A DNA stretch of 64,000 nucleotides, taken from positions 62,001 through 126,000 of the forward strand of contig NZ_FNFF01000014.1 of the NCBI RefSeq assembly GCF_900100315.1. Direction: 5' to 3'. Positions 10,701-19,400 of the stretch are shown in pieces; position 1 is the stretch's first letter, and every line of letters starts with the position of its first letter. Source of the stretch: Streptomyces indicus (GTDB taxonomy: Bacteria > Actinomycetota > Actinomycetes > Streptomycetales > Streptomycetaceae). A program made the translations under genes and the position numbers. The notes beneath the pieces were generated by a model. The model had not been told where the DNA came from and made no database searches. It was given only the letters and a program-made list of their open reading frames with translations.

Positions 10701-11137
10701 TCCTGCTCGGGTCCGGACAGCAGCCGCAGCGGGTTCACGAAGAGGTCCACGTCCTGGTGGGCGCGGACGAGCGCGTAGCAGAACGAGTGGAAGGTCGAGG
10801 CCTGGGGCGCGCGGACTCCGCCGATCCGCAGCGCCATCCGGTCGCGCAGTTCGACGGCGGCCTTGCGGCTGAAGGTGAGGACCAGGATGCGCTCGGGATC
10901 CGTGCCGGACTCGACGCGGCGCGTGACCGCCTCGACGAGCGTGGTGGTCTTGCCGGTGCCGGGCCCGGCGAGCACGAGAAGCGGCCCGCCTTCATGGTCA
11001 ACCACAGCGCGCTGAGCTGCGTCCAGACGAGGGGGGTCCACCCGCGGCGGCTGGGTACGCACCAGTCGGTACGCACCGTGGGTCCCCGGACGCGCAACAG
11101 CGTCCGGAGTACGCCGGTCGGAAGTGGAGGAGCTCAC
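7712..11137 (-). CDS. adnA: UvrD-family helicase with Fe-S RecB-like nuclease (AdnA-like)
   Basis: A 1,141-residue SF1A helicase-nuclease, partner of the protein at 3079. Motifs: Walker A LAGPGTGKTT, LTFSRKAAVEL, FVDEYQDTDPSQ, FGDPDQSIYAFRGSD, and LMTAHRSKGLQW. The nuclease domain carries RGSMDRVE, VVDFKTGKN and HPQLAVYQ, framed by four cysteines (NTCSLQW before; CTHCSFQASC after) that fit an AddB/AdnA-type [4Fe-4S] nuclease. A low-complexity insertion near residues 465-510 repeats PVRDEAPVREGAP-like units. It should act with the AdnB-like subunit in break resection. Start GTG at 11137. A and B naming is by the Fe-S cysteines and gene order. Confidence 0.87.
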   Translation of the reverse strand: MSSSTSDRRTPDAVARPGTHGAYRLVRTQPPRVDPPRLDAAQRAVVDHEGGPLLVLAGPGTGKTTTLVEAVTRRVESGTDPERILVLTFSRKAAVELRDRMALRIGGVRAPQASTFHSFCYALVRAHQDVDLFVNPLRLLSGPEQDVMVRELLEGELELAAEGRARVRWPEELRACLTTRGFADEVRAVLARSRELGLGPDALGDFARRTGRPDWDAAAGFLAEYLDVLDAQGVLDYAELVHRAVLLARRPEVAAQLAVRYDAVFVDEYQDTDPSQVRLLQALAGDGRSLVAFGDPDQSIYAFRGSDINGILDFPEAFPRKDGRPAPVEVLTTSRRSGSALLDATRLLTRRMPLPRLPVEQVRRHRELVAVREGGTVEVFTYPTPGTELDNIADLLRRAHLEDGIPWSEMAVLVRAGARTIPGVRRTLTAAGVPLEIDGDDLALRHEPAVATLLLALRAVAEAAVQPVDLVREETPVRDEAPVREGAPVRDEEAAREEDGEAAEGPADTEDVDVSPAWLPTDTALTLLTSPLAGMDPADLRRLGRALRDEERAGGNRTPRPSDELLARALAEPERLAAHDPAYAKGAQRLGALLRKTRELLAGGGTAEDALWELWSGTPWPQRLERASYRGGAAGRNADRDLDAVCALFATAARAEERTGGRGALNFLEEVEAEDIAADTLTKRTVRPDAVRLMTAHRSKGLQWRLVVVAGVQEGLWPDLRRRGSLLEADRIGRDGLADPLTPGALLAEERRLFYVATTRARERLVVTAVKAPAEDGDQPSRFLTELGVEPKDITSRPRRPLSVASLVAELRATTVDPRASEELREAAAVRLARLAALSDEDGRPLVPSAHPYRWWGMYEPTHSKVPLRDRDRPVALSGSALDQLANTCSLQWFLGREVKADTPATAAQGFGNVVHVLADEVASGRAPADLDVLMARLDSVWDALSFDAPWKSQQEKQNARVALERFLRWHVDTNATRTPVATEHGFDLTLETGDVEVRIRGSMDRVETDAQGRAYVVDFKTGKNAPTAAEVERHPQLAVYQLAVREGALDEVFDGERPLPGGAELVHLRQPAPKRDGGEALPRVQAQGPLNEGEWVGDLLANAAGKVLDERFAPSSGQHCTHCSFQASCSARPEGRHIVE

Positions 11138-11391
11138 GTGGATCGCCGGTCCTGGTGGGTGTACGGGGAGCTGAGTGGTGGGCGGGCCGGCCGCGGCCGG
11201 ACGGCTGTGGTGGGGCTGCCGGGTGCGGTGGCGGCACGGTGACTGCCGCGCCCGACGCTACGCCAGTGTGCGCAGGACTCGGTCCGCTTCCCCCGGTTCG
11301 GCCTCGTGGCCTGGGCGAACGCCGTATCCTGTGCGCGCTTCCCCCGGACGGGCCCGCCACCGCCCCTGCGGCCGTGGGATGGCGGAAGCTG

Positions 11392-11760
11392 TCATGTGTG
11401 AGCCGGCCCCTCCGCGGGCGCGCCGTCCCAGCGCGCCCTTCGCATGTCGAGCCGCTGCGTCCCGTCCGCGGCCGTGCGCAGCGGTGTGGCCTCCACGCGG
11501 TAGTGCTCGAGCGCCCGCCGCTCGTGGCCCGGCAGCAGCACGCCGTCCGCGCGCACCACACGCCACCACGGGACCGCCGCACCGTAGAGCGCCATCGCGC
11601 GGCCCACCTGCCGGGGACCGCCCTCGTCCAGCCACTCCGCGACATCGCCGTACGTCATGACGCGGCCCGGCGGGATCTGCTCGGCGACTTCGAGCACCCG
11701 CTCCACGTACTCCGGGTACTCGGGGAGATCAGGGATCCCAGGGGTGCTCTGCTCGCTCAT
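11392..11760 (-). CDS. Alkyltransferase-like protein (MGMT-fold, no active-site Cys)
   Basis: A 122-residue member of the alkyltransferase-like (ATL) group, which binds O6-alkylguanine in DNA and flags it for nucleotide excision repair rather than dealkylating it. The MGMT DNA-binding region is recognisable (VAEQIPPGRVMTYGDVAEWL, then RQVGRAM), and the segment where MGMT has PCHRV reads PWWRVV, so the acceptor Cys is replaced by Trp, as in ATLs. ATG at 11760 chosen (MSEQSTPG). It lies upstream of the AdnA-like gene on the same strand with a 254-base gap, in a DNA-repair neighbourhood. Confidence 0.88.
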   Translation of the reverse strand: MSEQSTPGIPDLPEYPEYVERVLEVAEQIPPGRVMTYGDVAEWLDEGGPRQVGRAMALYGAAVPWWRVVRADGVLLPGHERRALEHYRVEATPLRTAADGTQRLDMRRARWDGAPAEGPAHT

Positions 11761-11930
11761 CCGCTCCATGGTGCCGTACGCCACCGACAGTCGGGCCGGG
11801 CCGTGAGGGCCGGTACGAGACGGCGACTGCGGGGCAAACTCTCACAACACCGGCACACCGTGTCTCTTGTTTGCACCCTGATGCCCCCTGACGTGGGTGG
11901 CTCGTGCCACCATCTTCCGGGCGGTGACTG

Positions 11931-14771
11931 GTGATACGAGATCAAAAAGCGACGGAATCCGAAGGCACGCAGGGGGCGGAGTCCGCGAAGGGCGACGGCA
12001 CCTCTGCCGGTTCGTCGCGCCCGGAACCGTATGAGATGCGGCCCGAAGGCCACGACGGGCACGCCCTCGGCGAGCAGCCTGCGCTCGACGAACAGTCCTC
12101 GCTCGATGGGCCGTCCTCGCTCGACGGTCAGCCCCCGCTCCACGAGAACCACAAGGACCCGCACGGGCACGAGCAGGAGCTGACCGCGGGCCGGGTCGAC
12201 CGGGTCGAGGGCGACGAGCCGCTGCTGCCCGCACGCGTGCACCGGCCCTCGGACCTGATGCGGCTGCTCGTCGGCGTCCTGTCGATCGCGCTGCTTCTCG
12301 CCATCGCGGCGTTCGCGCACAACACCACCTCCGGGCTCGAGCACGACATCGCGACGCGGACCGGCGGCGCGCCCGATCTGCTGATCAAGTTCGCGGGGCT
12401 GGCCTCCAGCATCGCGGTGCTGCTCGTCCCGGTGGCGTTCGCGATCGAGCGGCTGATCAAGCGGGACGGGCTGCGGATCGCCGACGGGGTGCTCGCGGCG
12501 GTGCTCGCGCACGGGGTCACGCTGGCCACCAGCCTGTGGGTGGCCAAGGCCGCACCCCAGTCCGTGCAGGACGCGCTGACCAGGCTCAACGAAGCGGACC
12601 AGATGACGGAGCCGGTGCACGGCTATCTGGCTCCAGTGATCGCGTACATGACGGCCGTGGGCCTGTCGCGGCGGCCGCGCTGGCGGGTGCTGCTGTGGGC
12701 GGTGCTGCTCCTCGACGCGGTCTCGATGCTGGTCGCCGGGTACACCACGCCGTTCTCGATCGCCCTGACGATTCTGATCGGCTGGTCCGTCGCGTACGGG
12801 ACGTTGTACGCGGTCGGCTCGCCGAACGTGCGGCCCACCGCGCAGAACCTGCTCAGCGGGCTGCGCCACGTCGGCTTCAAGCCGGTGAGCGCGGCGCGCG
12901 CCGAGGAGCTGTCGGACGCGCCCGCGCCGGACGGCGGCGACCGCGGCCGGCGCTACTTCGTGACGCTCGAGGACGGGCCGCCGCTCGACATCACGGTGGT
13001 CGACCGCGAGCAGCAGGCGCACGGCTTCTTCTACCGGGTCTGGCGGCGGGTCACGCTGCGCCCGCTGACCACGCGCCGTTCGCTGCTCTCGCTGCGCCAG
13101 GCCCTCGAACAGGAGGCGCTGCTCGCATACGCGGCGATCGCGGCGGGTGCCAACGCGCCCAAGCTGATCGCCACCTCCGAGCTCGGCCCGGACGCCGTGA
13201 TGCTCGTGTACGAGCACACCGGCGGGCGCTCGCTCGACTCGCTCGACGACGAGGCGATCACCGACGGCCTGATGCGGGACACCTGGCGGCAGGTGCAGGC
13301 CCTCCAGTCGCGCCGGATCGCGCACCGCAGGCTCGCGGGCGACGCGATTCTGGTGGATCGTTCCGGCAAGGTGATCATCACCGATCTGCGCGGTGGCGAG
13401 ATCGCGGCCGGTGACCTTCTGCTCCGCATGGACATCGCGCAGCTGCTGACCACGTTCGGTCTGCGGGTCGGGGCGGAGCGTGCCGTGGCCGCGGCGGTGG
13501 CGGTGCTCGGCGGGGACAAGGTCGCGGACTGCCTGCCGCTGCTCCAGCCGATCGCGCTCTCGCGCTCCACGCGCGCGATGCTGCGCAGGCTCGGGCGGGA
13601 GCGGGCGGAGCGGGAGCGGGAGGCGGTGCTCGAGGCTTCGCGGCTTGCGAAGGAGGCGCGGGCGGCCGACTCGGGCGAGGACGCCCTGATCCGCAAGAGC
13701 AGCAAGGCCGAGCGGCAGGCGGAGAAGCGGGCCATAGACGAGGCGCTGGACGAGGCCCGCGAGGAGGACCTGCTCACCCAGATCCGCCACCAGGTGCTGA
13801 GCATCCGGCCGCAGGCGCCGGTGGAGCCCGCGCAGTTGGAGCGGATCAAACCGCGGACGCTGATCAGCTGGATCGCGGGTGCGTTCGCCGCCTACTTCCT
13901 GCTCGGGCAGCTCACGCAGTTCGAGTTCGCGCAGCTGGAGAACGCGGAGTGGGGCTGGGTGGCGGCGGCGGTCGCGCTGTCGGCGCTCAGTTACGTGGCC
14001 GCGGCGATGAGCCTGCTCGGCTTCGTGCCGGAGCGCGTGCCGTTCGTGCGGACCGTGGCGGCGCAGGTGGCCGGGTCCTTCGTGAAGGTGGTGGCGCCGG
14101 CCGCGGTCGGCGGTGTGGCGCTCAACACGCGCTTCCTTCAGCGGGCCGGGGTGCGGTCGGGGCTCGCGGTGGCGAGTGTCGGTGCCTCGCAGCTGTTCGG
14201 GCTCGGGTCGCACATCCTGCTGCTCCTCACCTTCGGCTATCTCACCGGCACGGAGAACAAGGCGGACTTCACGCCGTCCCGTGCGGTGATCGCCGGGCTG
14301 CTCACGGTCGCGGTGCTCGTGCTCGTGGTGACCGCGGTGCCGTTCCTGCGCAAGTTCGTCTCCACGCGGGTGCGGTCTCTGTTCGCGGGGGTCGTGCCGC
14401 GCATGCTGGACGTGCTGCAACGGCCGCAGAAGCTGCTCACGGGCATCGGCGGCATGCTGCTTCTGACCGCCTCCTTCGTGATGTGCCTGTACGCCTGCCT
14501 GGTGGCCTTCGGCGCGGACGCGTCCTCGCTGAGTCTGGCGGGGGTCGCGGTGGCGTTCCTCGCGGGCAACGCGATCGGGTCGGCGGCACCGACGCCCGGT
14601 GGTGTCGGGGCGGTGGAGCTGGCGCTCTCCACGCTCCTTGTGCCGGCCGCGGGTGTGCCGATCGAGATCGCCACACCGGCCGTGCTCCTCTACCGCCTCC
14701 TGACGCTGTGGCTCCCGGTCCTGCCGGGCTGGCTGGCGTTCAACCACCTCACGCGCAAGGGGGCGCTGTGA
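11931..14771 (+). CDS. Flippase-like membrane protein fused to a degenerate kinase-like domain
   Basis: Encodes 946 residues. Residues 1-105 are acidic and disordered with repeats (SSLDGPSSLDGQ). Five or six membrane segments follow (about 106-275). A cytoplasmic kinase-like domain (about 290-600) contains HRRLAGDAILVDRSGK and ITDLRGG where active kinases have HRD...N and DFG. A Lys/Glu-rich coiled stretch (about 600-640) leads into about eight membrane segments (640-946) of the UPF0104/TIGR00374 lysylphosphatidylglycerol-synthase transmembrane type, with the GGVGAVE signature near the end. It probably translocates or senses a lipid under control of the pseudokinase-like domain. GTG at 11931 is the best upstream start but is not certain. 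Confidence 0.82.
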   Translation: MIRDQKATESEGTQGAESAKGDGTSAGSSRPEPYEMRPEGHDGHALGEQPALDEQSSLDGPSSLDGQPPLHENHKDPHGHEQELTAGRVDRVEGDEPLLPARVHRPSDLMRLLVGVLSIALLLAIAAFAHNTTSGLEHDIATRTGGAPDLLIKFAGLASSIAVLLVPVAFAIERLIKRDGLRIADGVLAAVLAHGVTLATSLWVAKAAPQSVQDALTRLNEADQMTEPVHGYLAPVIAYMTAVGLSRRPRWRVLLWAVLLLDAVSMLVAGYTTPFSIALTILIGWSVAYGTLYAVGSPNVRPTAQNLLSGLRHVGFKPVSAARAEELSDAPAPDGGDRGRRYFVTLEDGPPLDITVVDREQQAHGFFYRVWRRVTLRPLTTRRSLLSLRQALEQEALLAYAAIAAGANAPKLIATSELGPDAVMLVYEHTGGRSLDSLDDEAITDGLMRDTWRQVQALQSRRIAHRRLAGDAILVDRSGKVIITDLRGGEIAAGDLLLRMDIAQLLTTFGLRVGAERAVAAAVAVLGGDKVADCLPLLQPIALSRSTRAMLRRLGRERAEREREAVLEASRLAKEARAADSGEDALIRKSSKAERQAEKRAIDEALDEAREEDLLTQIRHQVLSIRPQAPVEPAQLERIKPRTLISWIAGAFAAYFLLGQLTQFEFAQLENAEWGWVAAAVALSALSYVAAAMSLLGFVPERVPFVRTVAAQVAGSFVKVVAPAAVGGVALNTRFLQRAGVRSGLAVASVGASQLFGLGSHILLLLTFGYLTGTENKADFTPSRAVIAGLLTVAVLVLVVTAVPFLRKFVSTRVRSLFAGVVPRMLDVLQRPQKLLTGIGGMLLLTASFVMCLYACLVAFGADASSLSLAGVAVAFLAGNAIGSAAPTPGGVGAVELALSTLLVPAAGVPIEIATPAVLLYRLLTLWLPVLPGWLAFNHLTRKGAL

Positions 14772-14840
14772 GGGGGGTACGGGGGTAGTCCCCTGTACGC
14801 CGTCACCGCACCGTGCTCCGGGGGCGGGGCAGCCCCACCG

Positions 14841-15400
14841 CACCCTGCTCCGCCGCTCCGCGGCGGTAAGTGGTGGGGGGGCGGGGCTGACGCCCCCCAC
14901 CCTGGCCTGCGGGGGCTCCGCCCCCGATACCCCCGACGGCTCGGGTGCCCGGGACGACGAGAGCGGGGCCCACGCCACCGCACCCCACGCCACCGCACCC
15001 CGCTCCGCCGCTCCGCGGCGGTGGAAGAGGGCGGGGCTGACGCCCCCCACCCTGACCTGCGGGGGCTCCGCCCCCGATACCCCCGACGGCTCGGGTGCCC
15101 GGGACGACGAGAGCGGGGCCCACGCCACCGCACCCCGCTCCGCGGCTCCGCGGCGGTGGATGGGGGTGGGGCTGACGCCCCGGTCCCGGTCTGCGGGGGC
15201 TTCGCCCCCGATACCCCCGCAGCTCGCGTGTCTGGGACACCTTCCCGGCGCCCCAACGCCGGGGCGGACCCGAGCACCCGCGCCCTGCTCCGCCGCTCCG
15301 CGGCGGTGGGAGGACGGGGGGCTGACGCCCCCACCCCGGCCTGCGGGGGCTCCGCCCCGGTACCCCCGCGGCTCGGGTATCTGGGACGCCTTCCCGGCAC
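14841..15400. repeat. Four imperfect copies of a ~135-155 base GC-rich repeat
   Basis: This stretch (within the geneless 14772-15535) holds four copies of a unit made of CTCCGCCGCTCCGCGGCGG, a GGGGCTGACGCCCC hairpin, a GGGGGCTCCGCCCC hairpin and a GGGTGCCCGGGAC-like tail. Unit starts are near 14849, 15004, 15139 and 15289. Copies 1-3 are nearly identical over about 100 bases; the fourth has diverged. Reading frames across it are repeat artefacts. It separates the flippase-like gene from the nitrate reductase block. I see no promoter or other feature in 15400-15535. Confidence 0.85.
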
Positions 15401-15535
15401 GGTGGCTCGGGTCTGGCCGGGATCCTGGGCCACCGTGCCCTGACAGCTCCGGCACTCGGACGGGGTTGCGGGCCCTTGGTCGCAGCCGCTCACGCGCCCG
15501 CACGGGACAGCGACCCGACCCCCGGCACCCAACCC

Positions 15536-16270
15536 TCAGAACGACAACAGCACCGTAGCCAGCAGTGCCAGTGAGCCCATGAGTTCCAGCGCGCCCACCA
15601 CCGGGACCTTCACTCCTCGGCCCGGCAGGGCGGCGGCGCGGGTGAGGTAGGCCGTGAAGGGGAGGGCGAGCCAGGGGGTCAGGGCTGTGGCTGCTGCGGC
15701 GGCAGCCGCGTGGTAGGTGACCGAACCCCAGTAGTACGCGCGTGAGTTGCGCTCGCGGATCATCGTCTTCACGTACGGGACCGTGCCCGCGAAGTAGAGG
15801 AGGCAGGCGAGGGCCGGGCGCCACGCGCCCCAACTGCCCTCCCCCAGGCGGTAGGTGACCAGGAGCATGCCGCAGGCCGGGATCACCGCGAGCAGGCCGT
15901 TGAGCAGGGCGCGTTCCTTGTTGCGGCGGGCGTACCAGGTGTTGGCCAGGAGGAAGGGGGCCGCCGCCGCGCATGCGGGCAGCAGCCAGGGGTGGAGACA
16001 GGCGAGCGGCAGGCCGAGCGCGGCGAAGAGCGTGCCGAAGACCACGGCCGGGCGGACGTGGCGGGCCGGAGCCTTCGGGTTGCGGGAGATGCGGCGCAGG
16101 CGGAGCCACTGCTGGACGTGGTACGTCGCCATGTAGCCGAGCAGCCAGGCCGCGAACAGCGGCAGGTGCCCCCAGCGCGGCGTGCCGAGGAAGGTGCCGG
16201 CCGCGAACGGCACCGCGAGCATCGCCCACGCGCCGTGCTGATCCGGCAGCCAGCGGGTGCGGCGGGCCAT
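15536..16270 (-). CDS. YwiC-like integral membrane protein
   Basis: A 244-residue polytopic membrane protein of the YwiC-like family (function unknown). It begins RRTRWLPDQHGAWAML, the conserved Pro-x-x-HGAWAM motif of the family, and continues through about seven or eight hydrophobic segments. ATG at 16270 is preceded by AGGAG; the longer upstream reading frame is rejected. It diverges from narG. In Bacillus subtilis ywiC also lies beside the nar genes, so a role in nitrate respiration, for example transport or cofactor supply, is a reasonable inference, though unproven. Confidence 0.83.
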   Translation of the reverse strand: MARRTRWLPDQHGAWAMLAVPFAAGTFLGTPRWGHLPLFAAWLLGYMATYHVQQWLRLRRISRNPKAPARHVRPAVVFGTLFAALGLPLACLHPWLLPACAAAAPFLLANTWYARRNKERALLNGLLAVIPACGMLLVTYRLGEGSWGAWRPALACLLYFAGTVPYVKTMIRERNSRAYYWGSVTYHAAAAAAATALTPWLALPFTAYLTRAAALPGRGVKVPVVGALELMGSLALLATVLLSF

Positions 16271-16385
16271 GGGGTGCTCCTGCTCCGGTTTTCCGACGCC
16301 ATGTCGGCGTATCGGGCGGCCAGTTGACGTCTCCACTCTCGCATCGCGGGTCCTGGGGAAGTGAGGGAGGAGGTCCCTGCCGTAC

Positions 16386-16400
16386 GGGACTTCTGTCACC
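16386..16400 (+). promoter_or_regulatory. Possible DosR/DevR-type dormancy box upstream of narG
   Basis: GGGACTTCTGTCACC lies about 95 bases before the preferred narG start, in the region shared with the divergent ywiC-like gene. It matches the core of the mycobacterial DosR/DevR site (GGGACT, two weak bases, AGTCCC) at about 11 of 14 positions. Streptomyces carry OsdR, a DevR-like regulator with overlapping targets. Weak right half-site; treat as a candidate. Confidence 0.35.
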
Positions 16401-16494
16401 GGGACACGCCCCAGCGCGGGCATAGCCTCAGGATGTGCCGATTCCGCAGGTGAATTCCGCACGCGAATTCCACAGGGTCCGGAGGGACGAGGCG

Positions 16495-19400
16495 TTGCAG
16501 CAGCAGGACAGCACGACGAGCGCTGCCGAAGCTTTGATCAAGGCCGGGGGATTCTTCCGGCGCTCCAAAGCGTCCGAGGTTTCCGAGGACCTGCGCACCA
16601 TCACGCATACCGGCGGCCGCGCGGCCGAGGTCTTCTACCGTGACCGCTGGAGCCACGACAAGGTCGTATATTCCACGCACGGCGTGAACTGCACCGGTTC
16701 GTGCAGGTGGAAGGTGTACGTCAAGGACGGCATCATCACCTGGGAGACGCAGGCGACGGACTATCCGTCGACCGGACCCGACCGGCCCGAGTACGAGCCG
16801 CGCGGCTGCCCCCGCGGCGCTTCCTTCTCCTGGTACTCGTATTCGCCGACCCGCGTCCGCTATCCCCATGTCCGCGGCACGCTCCTCGAGATGTACCGCG
16901 AGGCGAAGAAGCGCCTCAAGGACCCCGTGCTCGCCTGGGCCGATATCCAGAAGGACGAGACACGCCGCCGAAAGTACCAGAGGGCGCGCGGCAAGGGCGG
17001 GCTGGTCAGGGCCACTTGGGACGAGGCCGTCGAGATGATCGCGGCCGCGCATGTGCACACCATCAAGGAGTACGGCCCGGACCGCGTCGCCGGTTTCTCG
17101 CCGATTCCCGCGATGTCGATGGCCTCGCACGCGGCGGGTGCACGTTTCCATTCGCTGATCGGCGCGCCGATGCTCAGCTTCTACGACTGGTACGCGGATC
17201 TGCCGGTCGCTTCCCCGCAGGTTTTCGGCGACCAGACGGATGTGCCGGAATCGGGTGACTGGTGGGACGCGGCCTATTTGATGATGTGGGGCTCCAATGT
17301 CCCGGTCACCAGGACGCCGGACGCCCACTGGATGGCCGAGGCGCGTTATCGCGGGCAGAAGGTCGTCACCGTATCCCCGGATTTCGCGGACAACACCAAG
17401 TTCGCGGATGAGTGGATGCATCCGCATCCGGGGACGGACGGCGCGCTCGCGCTTGCCATGGGGCATGTGATTCTGAAGGAGTTCTTCGTCGAGCAGCAGA
17501 CGGAGTTCTTCGAGGATTACGTGCGCACCTACACCGATCTTCCCTTCCTCGTCAGCCTCAGTGAGGGCGAGCAGGGGCTCGTGCCCGGGAAGTTCCTCAC
17601 GGCCAAGGATCTTGGACGCGACGACACAGAGAACGCCGAATGGAAGACCGTTCTCGTCGACGACGTGACCGGTGAACTCACCGTCCCCAACGGCACCTTG
17701 GGCCACCGCTGGGGCAAGAACGAGACGCCCGAGTGGAATCTCGACCTCGGCGACACCGTGCCGCGGCTCACGCTGATCGGCGAGGGCGAGCACGCCGAGA
17801 TCACCCTCCCCCGCTTCGACGAGGACGGGGCGACCGTACGCCGCGGCGTGCCCGTGCGGCGCGTCGGCGACCGGCTCGTCACCACCGTCTTCGATCTGCT
17901 GCTCGCCCAGTACGGCGTCGGGCGCCCCGGTCTTCCCGGCGAGTGGCCGCAGTCGTACGAGGACGCGCGGACCCCCGGCACCCCGGCCTGGCAGGAGACC
18001 CTCACCTCCGTGCCCGCCGCTCAAGCCACCCGTGTGGCAAGGGAGTTCGCGCAGACCGCCGTGGACTCCGGGGGCCGCTGCATGATCCTCATGGGCGCGG
18101 GCACCAACCACTGGTTCCACTCCGAGACGATCTACCGCGCCTTCCTGGCGCTGCTCACGCTGACCGGCTGCCAGGGCCGCAACGGCGGCGGCTGGGGCCA
18201 CTACGTGGGCCAGGAGAAGTGCCGCCCGGTCACCGGCTGGGCCACGCTGGCGAGCGCGAGCGACTGGGGCCGGCCGCCCCGGCACATGATCGGCGCGGGC
18301 TGGTTCTACCTCCACACCGACCAGTGGCGCTACGACTCGCTGCCCGCCGACGCGCTCGCCTCACCGCTCGGCACGGGCCGCTTCGCGGGCATGACGGGCG
18401 CCGACTGCCTGGCCGCCTCCGCGCGTATGGGCTGGATGCCCTCGTATCCGACCTTCGACCGCAATCCCCTGGAGCTGGGTGCGCAGGACGATCCGGTCGC
18501 GGACACCGTACGCATGCTCAAGGACGGCGAGCTCGGGTTCGCCGGCGAGGACCCGGACGCGCCCGGCAACTGGCCGCGCGTGCTCAACGTATGGCGGGCG
18601 AATCTCCTCGGGTCGAGCTCGAAGGGCAACGAGTACTTCCTCAAGCACCTGCTCGGCACCCACTCCAACCTGCCCGAGGACGGGCCGCGTTGCGAGCCCA
18701 AGGACGTCACCTGGCGCGAGGAGGACGTGGAGGGCAAGCTCGATCTGCTGCTCGCCATGGACTTCCGGATGACCTCGACGACGCTGCTCGCGGATGTCGT
18801 GCTGCCGGCCGCCACCTGGTACGAGAAGCACGATCTGTCGTCCACCGACATGCACCCGTTCCTGCACGCGTTCACGCCGGCCGTGGACCCGCCGTGGCAG
18901 GCGCGCTCGGACTACGACGCGTTCAAGGCGATAGCCACGCGCTTCGGCGAACTGGCCAAGGAGCACCTGGGCGTGCGCCGCGACCTCGTCGCCACCGCGC
19001 TCCAGCACGACACCCCCGGCGGCGAGATGGCGCAGCCCGGCGGTGTGGCGCTCGACTGGTCCAAGGGCGAGTGCGAGCCCGTTCCTGGAAAGACCATGTA
19101 CAACCTGGCCGTCGTCGAGCGGGACTACGGGGCCGTCGGCGAGAAGTTCGCCGCGCTCGGGCCCCTGATCGACAAGCTGGGCGTGACGACGAAGGCGATC
19201 ACCTTCGACGTGGCCGAGGAAGTCGCGTATCTGCAGAGCAAGAACGGGACCGTACGCGGCGGGGTCGCCGACGGGCGGCCGCGGCTGGAGACCGCGCAGC
19301 AGGCCTGCGAGGCGATCCTGTCGCTCTCCGGGACCTCCAACGGGCGCCTGGCGACCCAGGGTTTCCACACCCTGGAGAAGTCCACCGGCCAGGAGATGGC

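Noticed and set aside
7724..11242. Long plus-strand frame (1,172 codons)
   Set aside because: Antisense of the AdnA-like gene, which has full helicase and nuclease motifs.
14803..15535. Several overlapping frames in both directions between the flippase-like and YwiC-like genes
   Set aside because: They repeat the same 40-50 residues because the DNA is a repeat array; no ribosome sites.
11757..16229. 1,490-codon minus-strand frame
   Set aside because: Crosses the repeat array and runs antisense to the flippase-like gene; Arg/His/Pro-rich with no recognisable fold.
16271..16494. FNR/Crp-type site TTGAT-N4-ATCAA before narG
   Set aside because: No such palindrome is present in the intergenic region.
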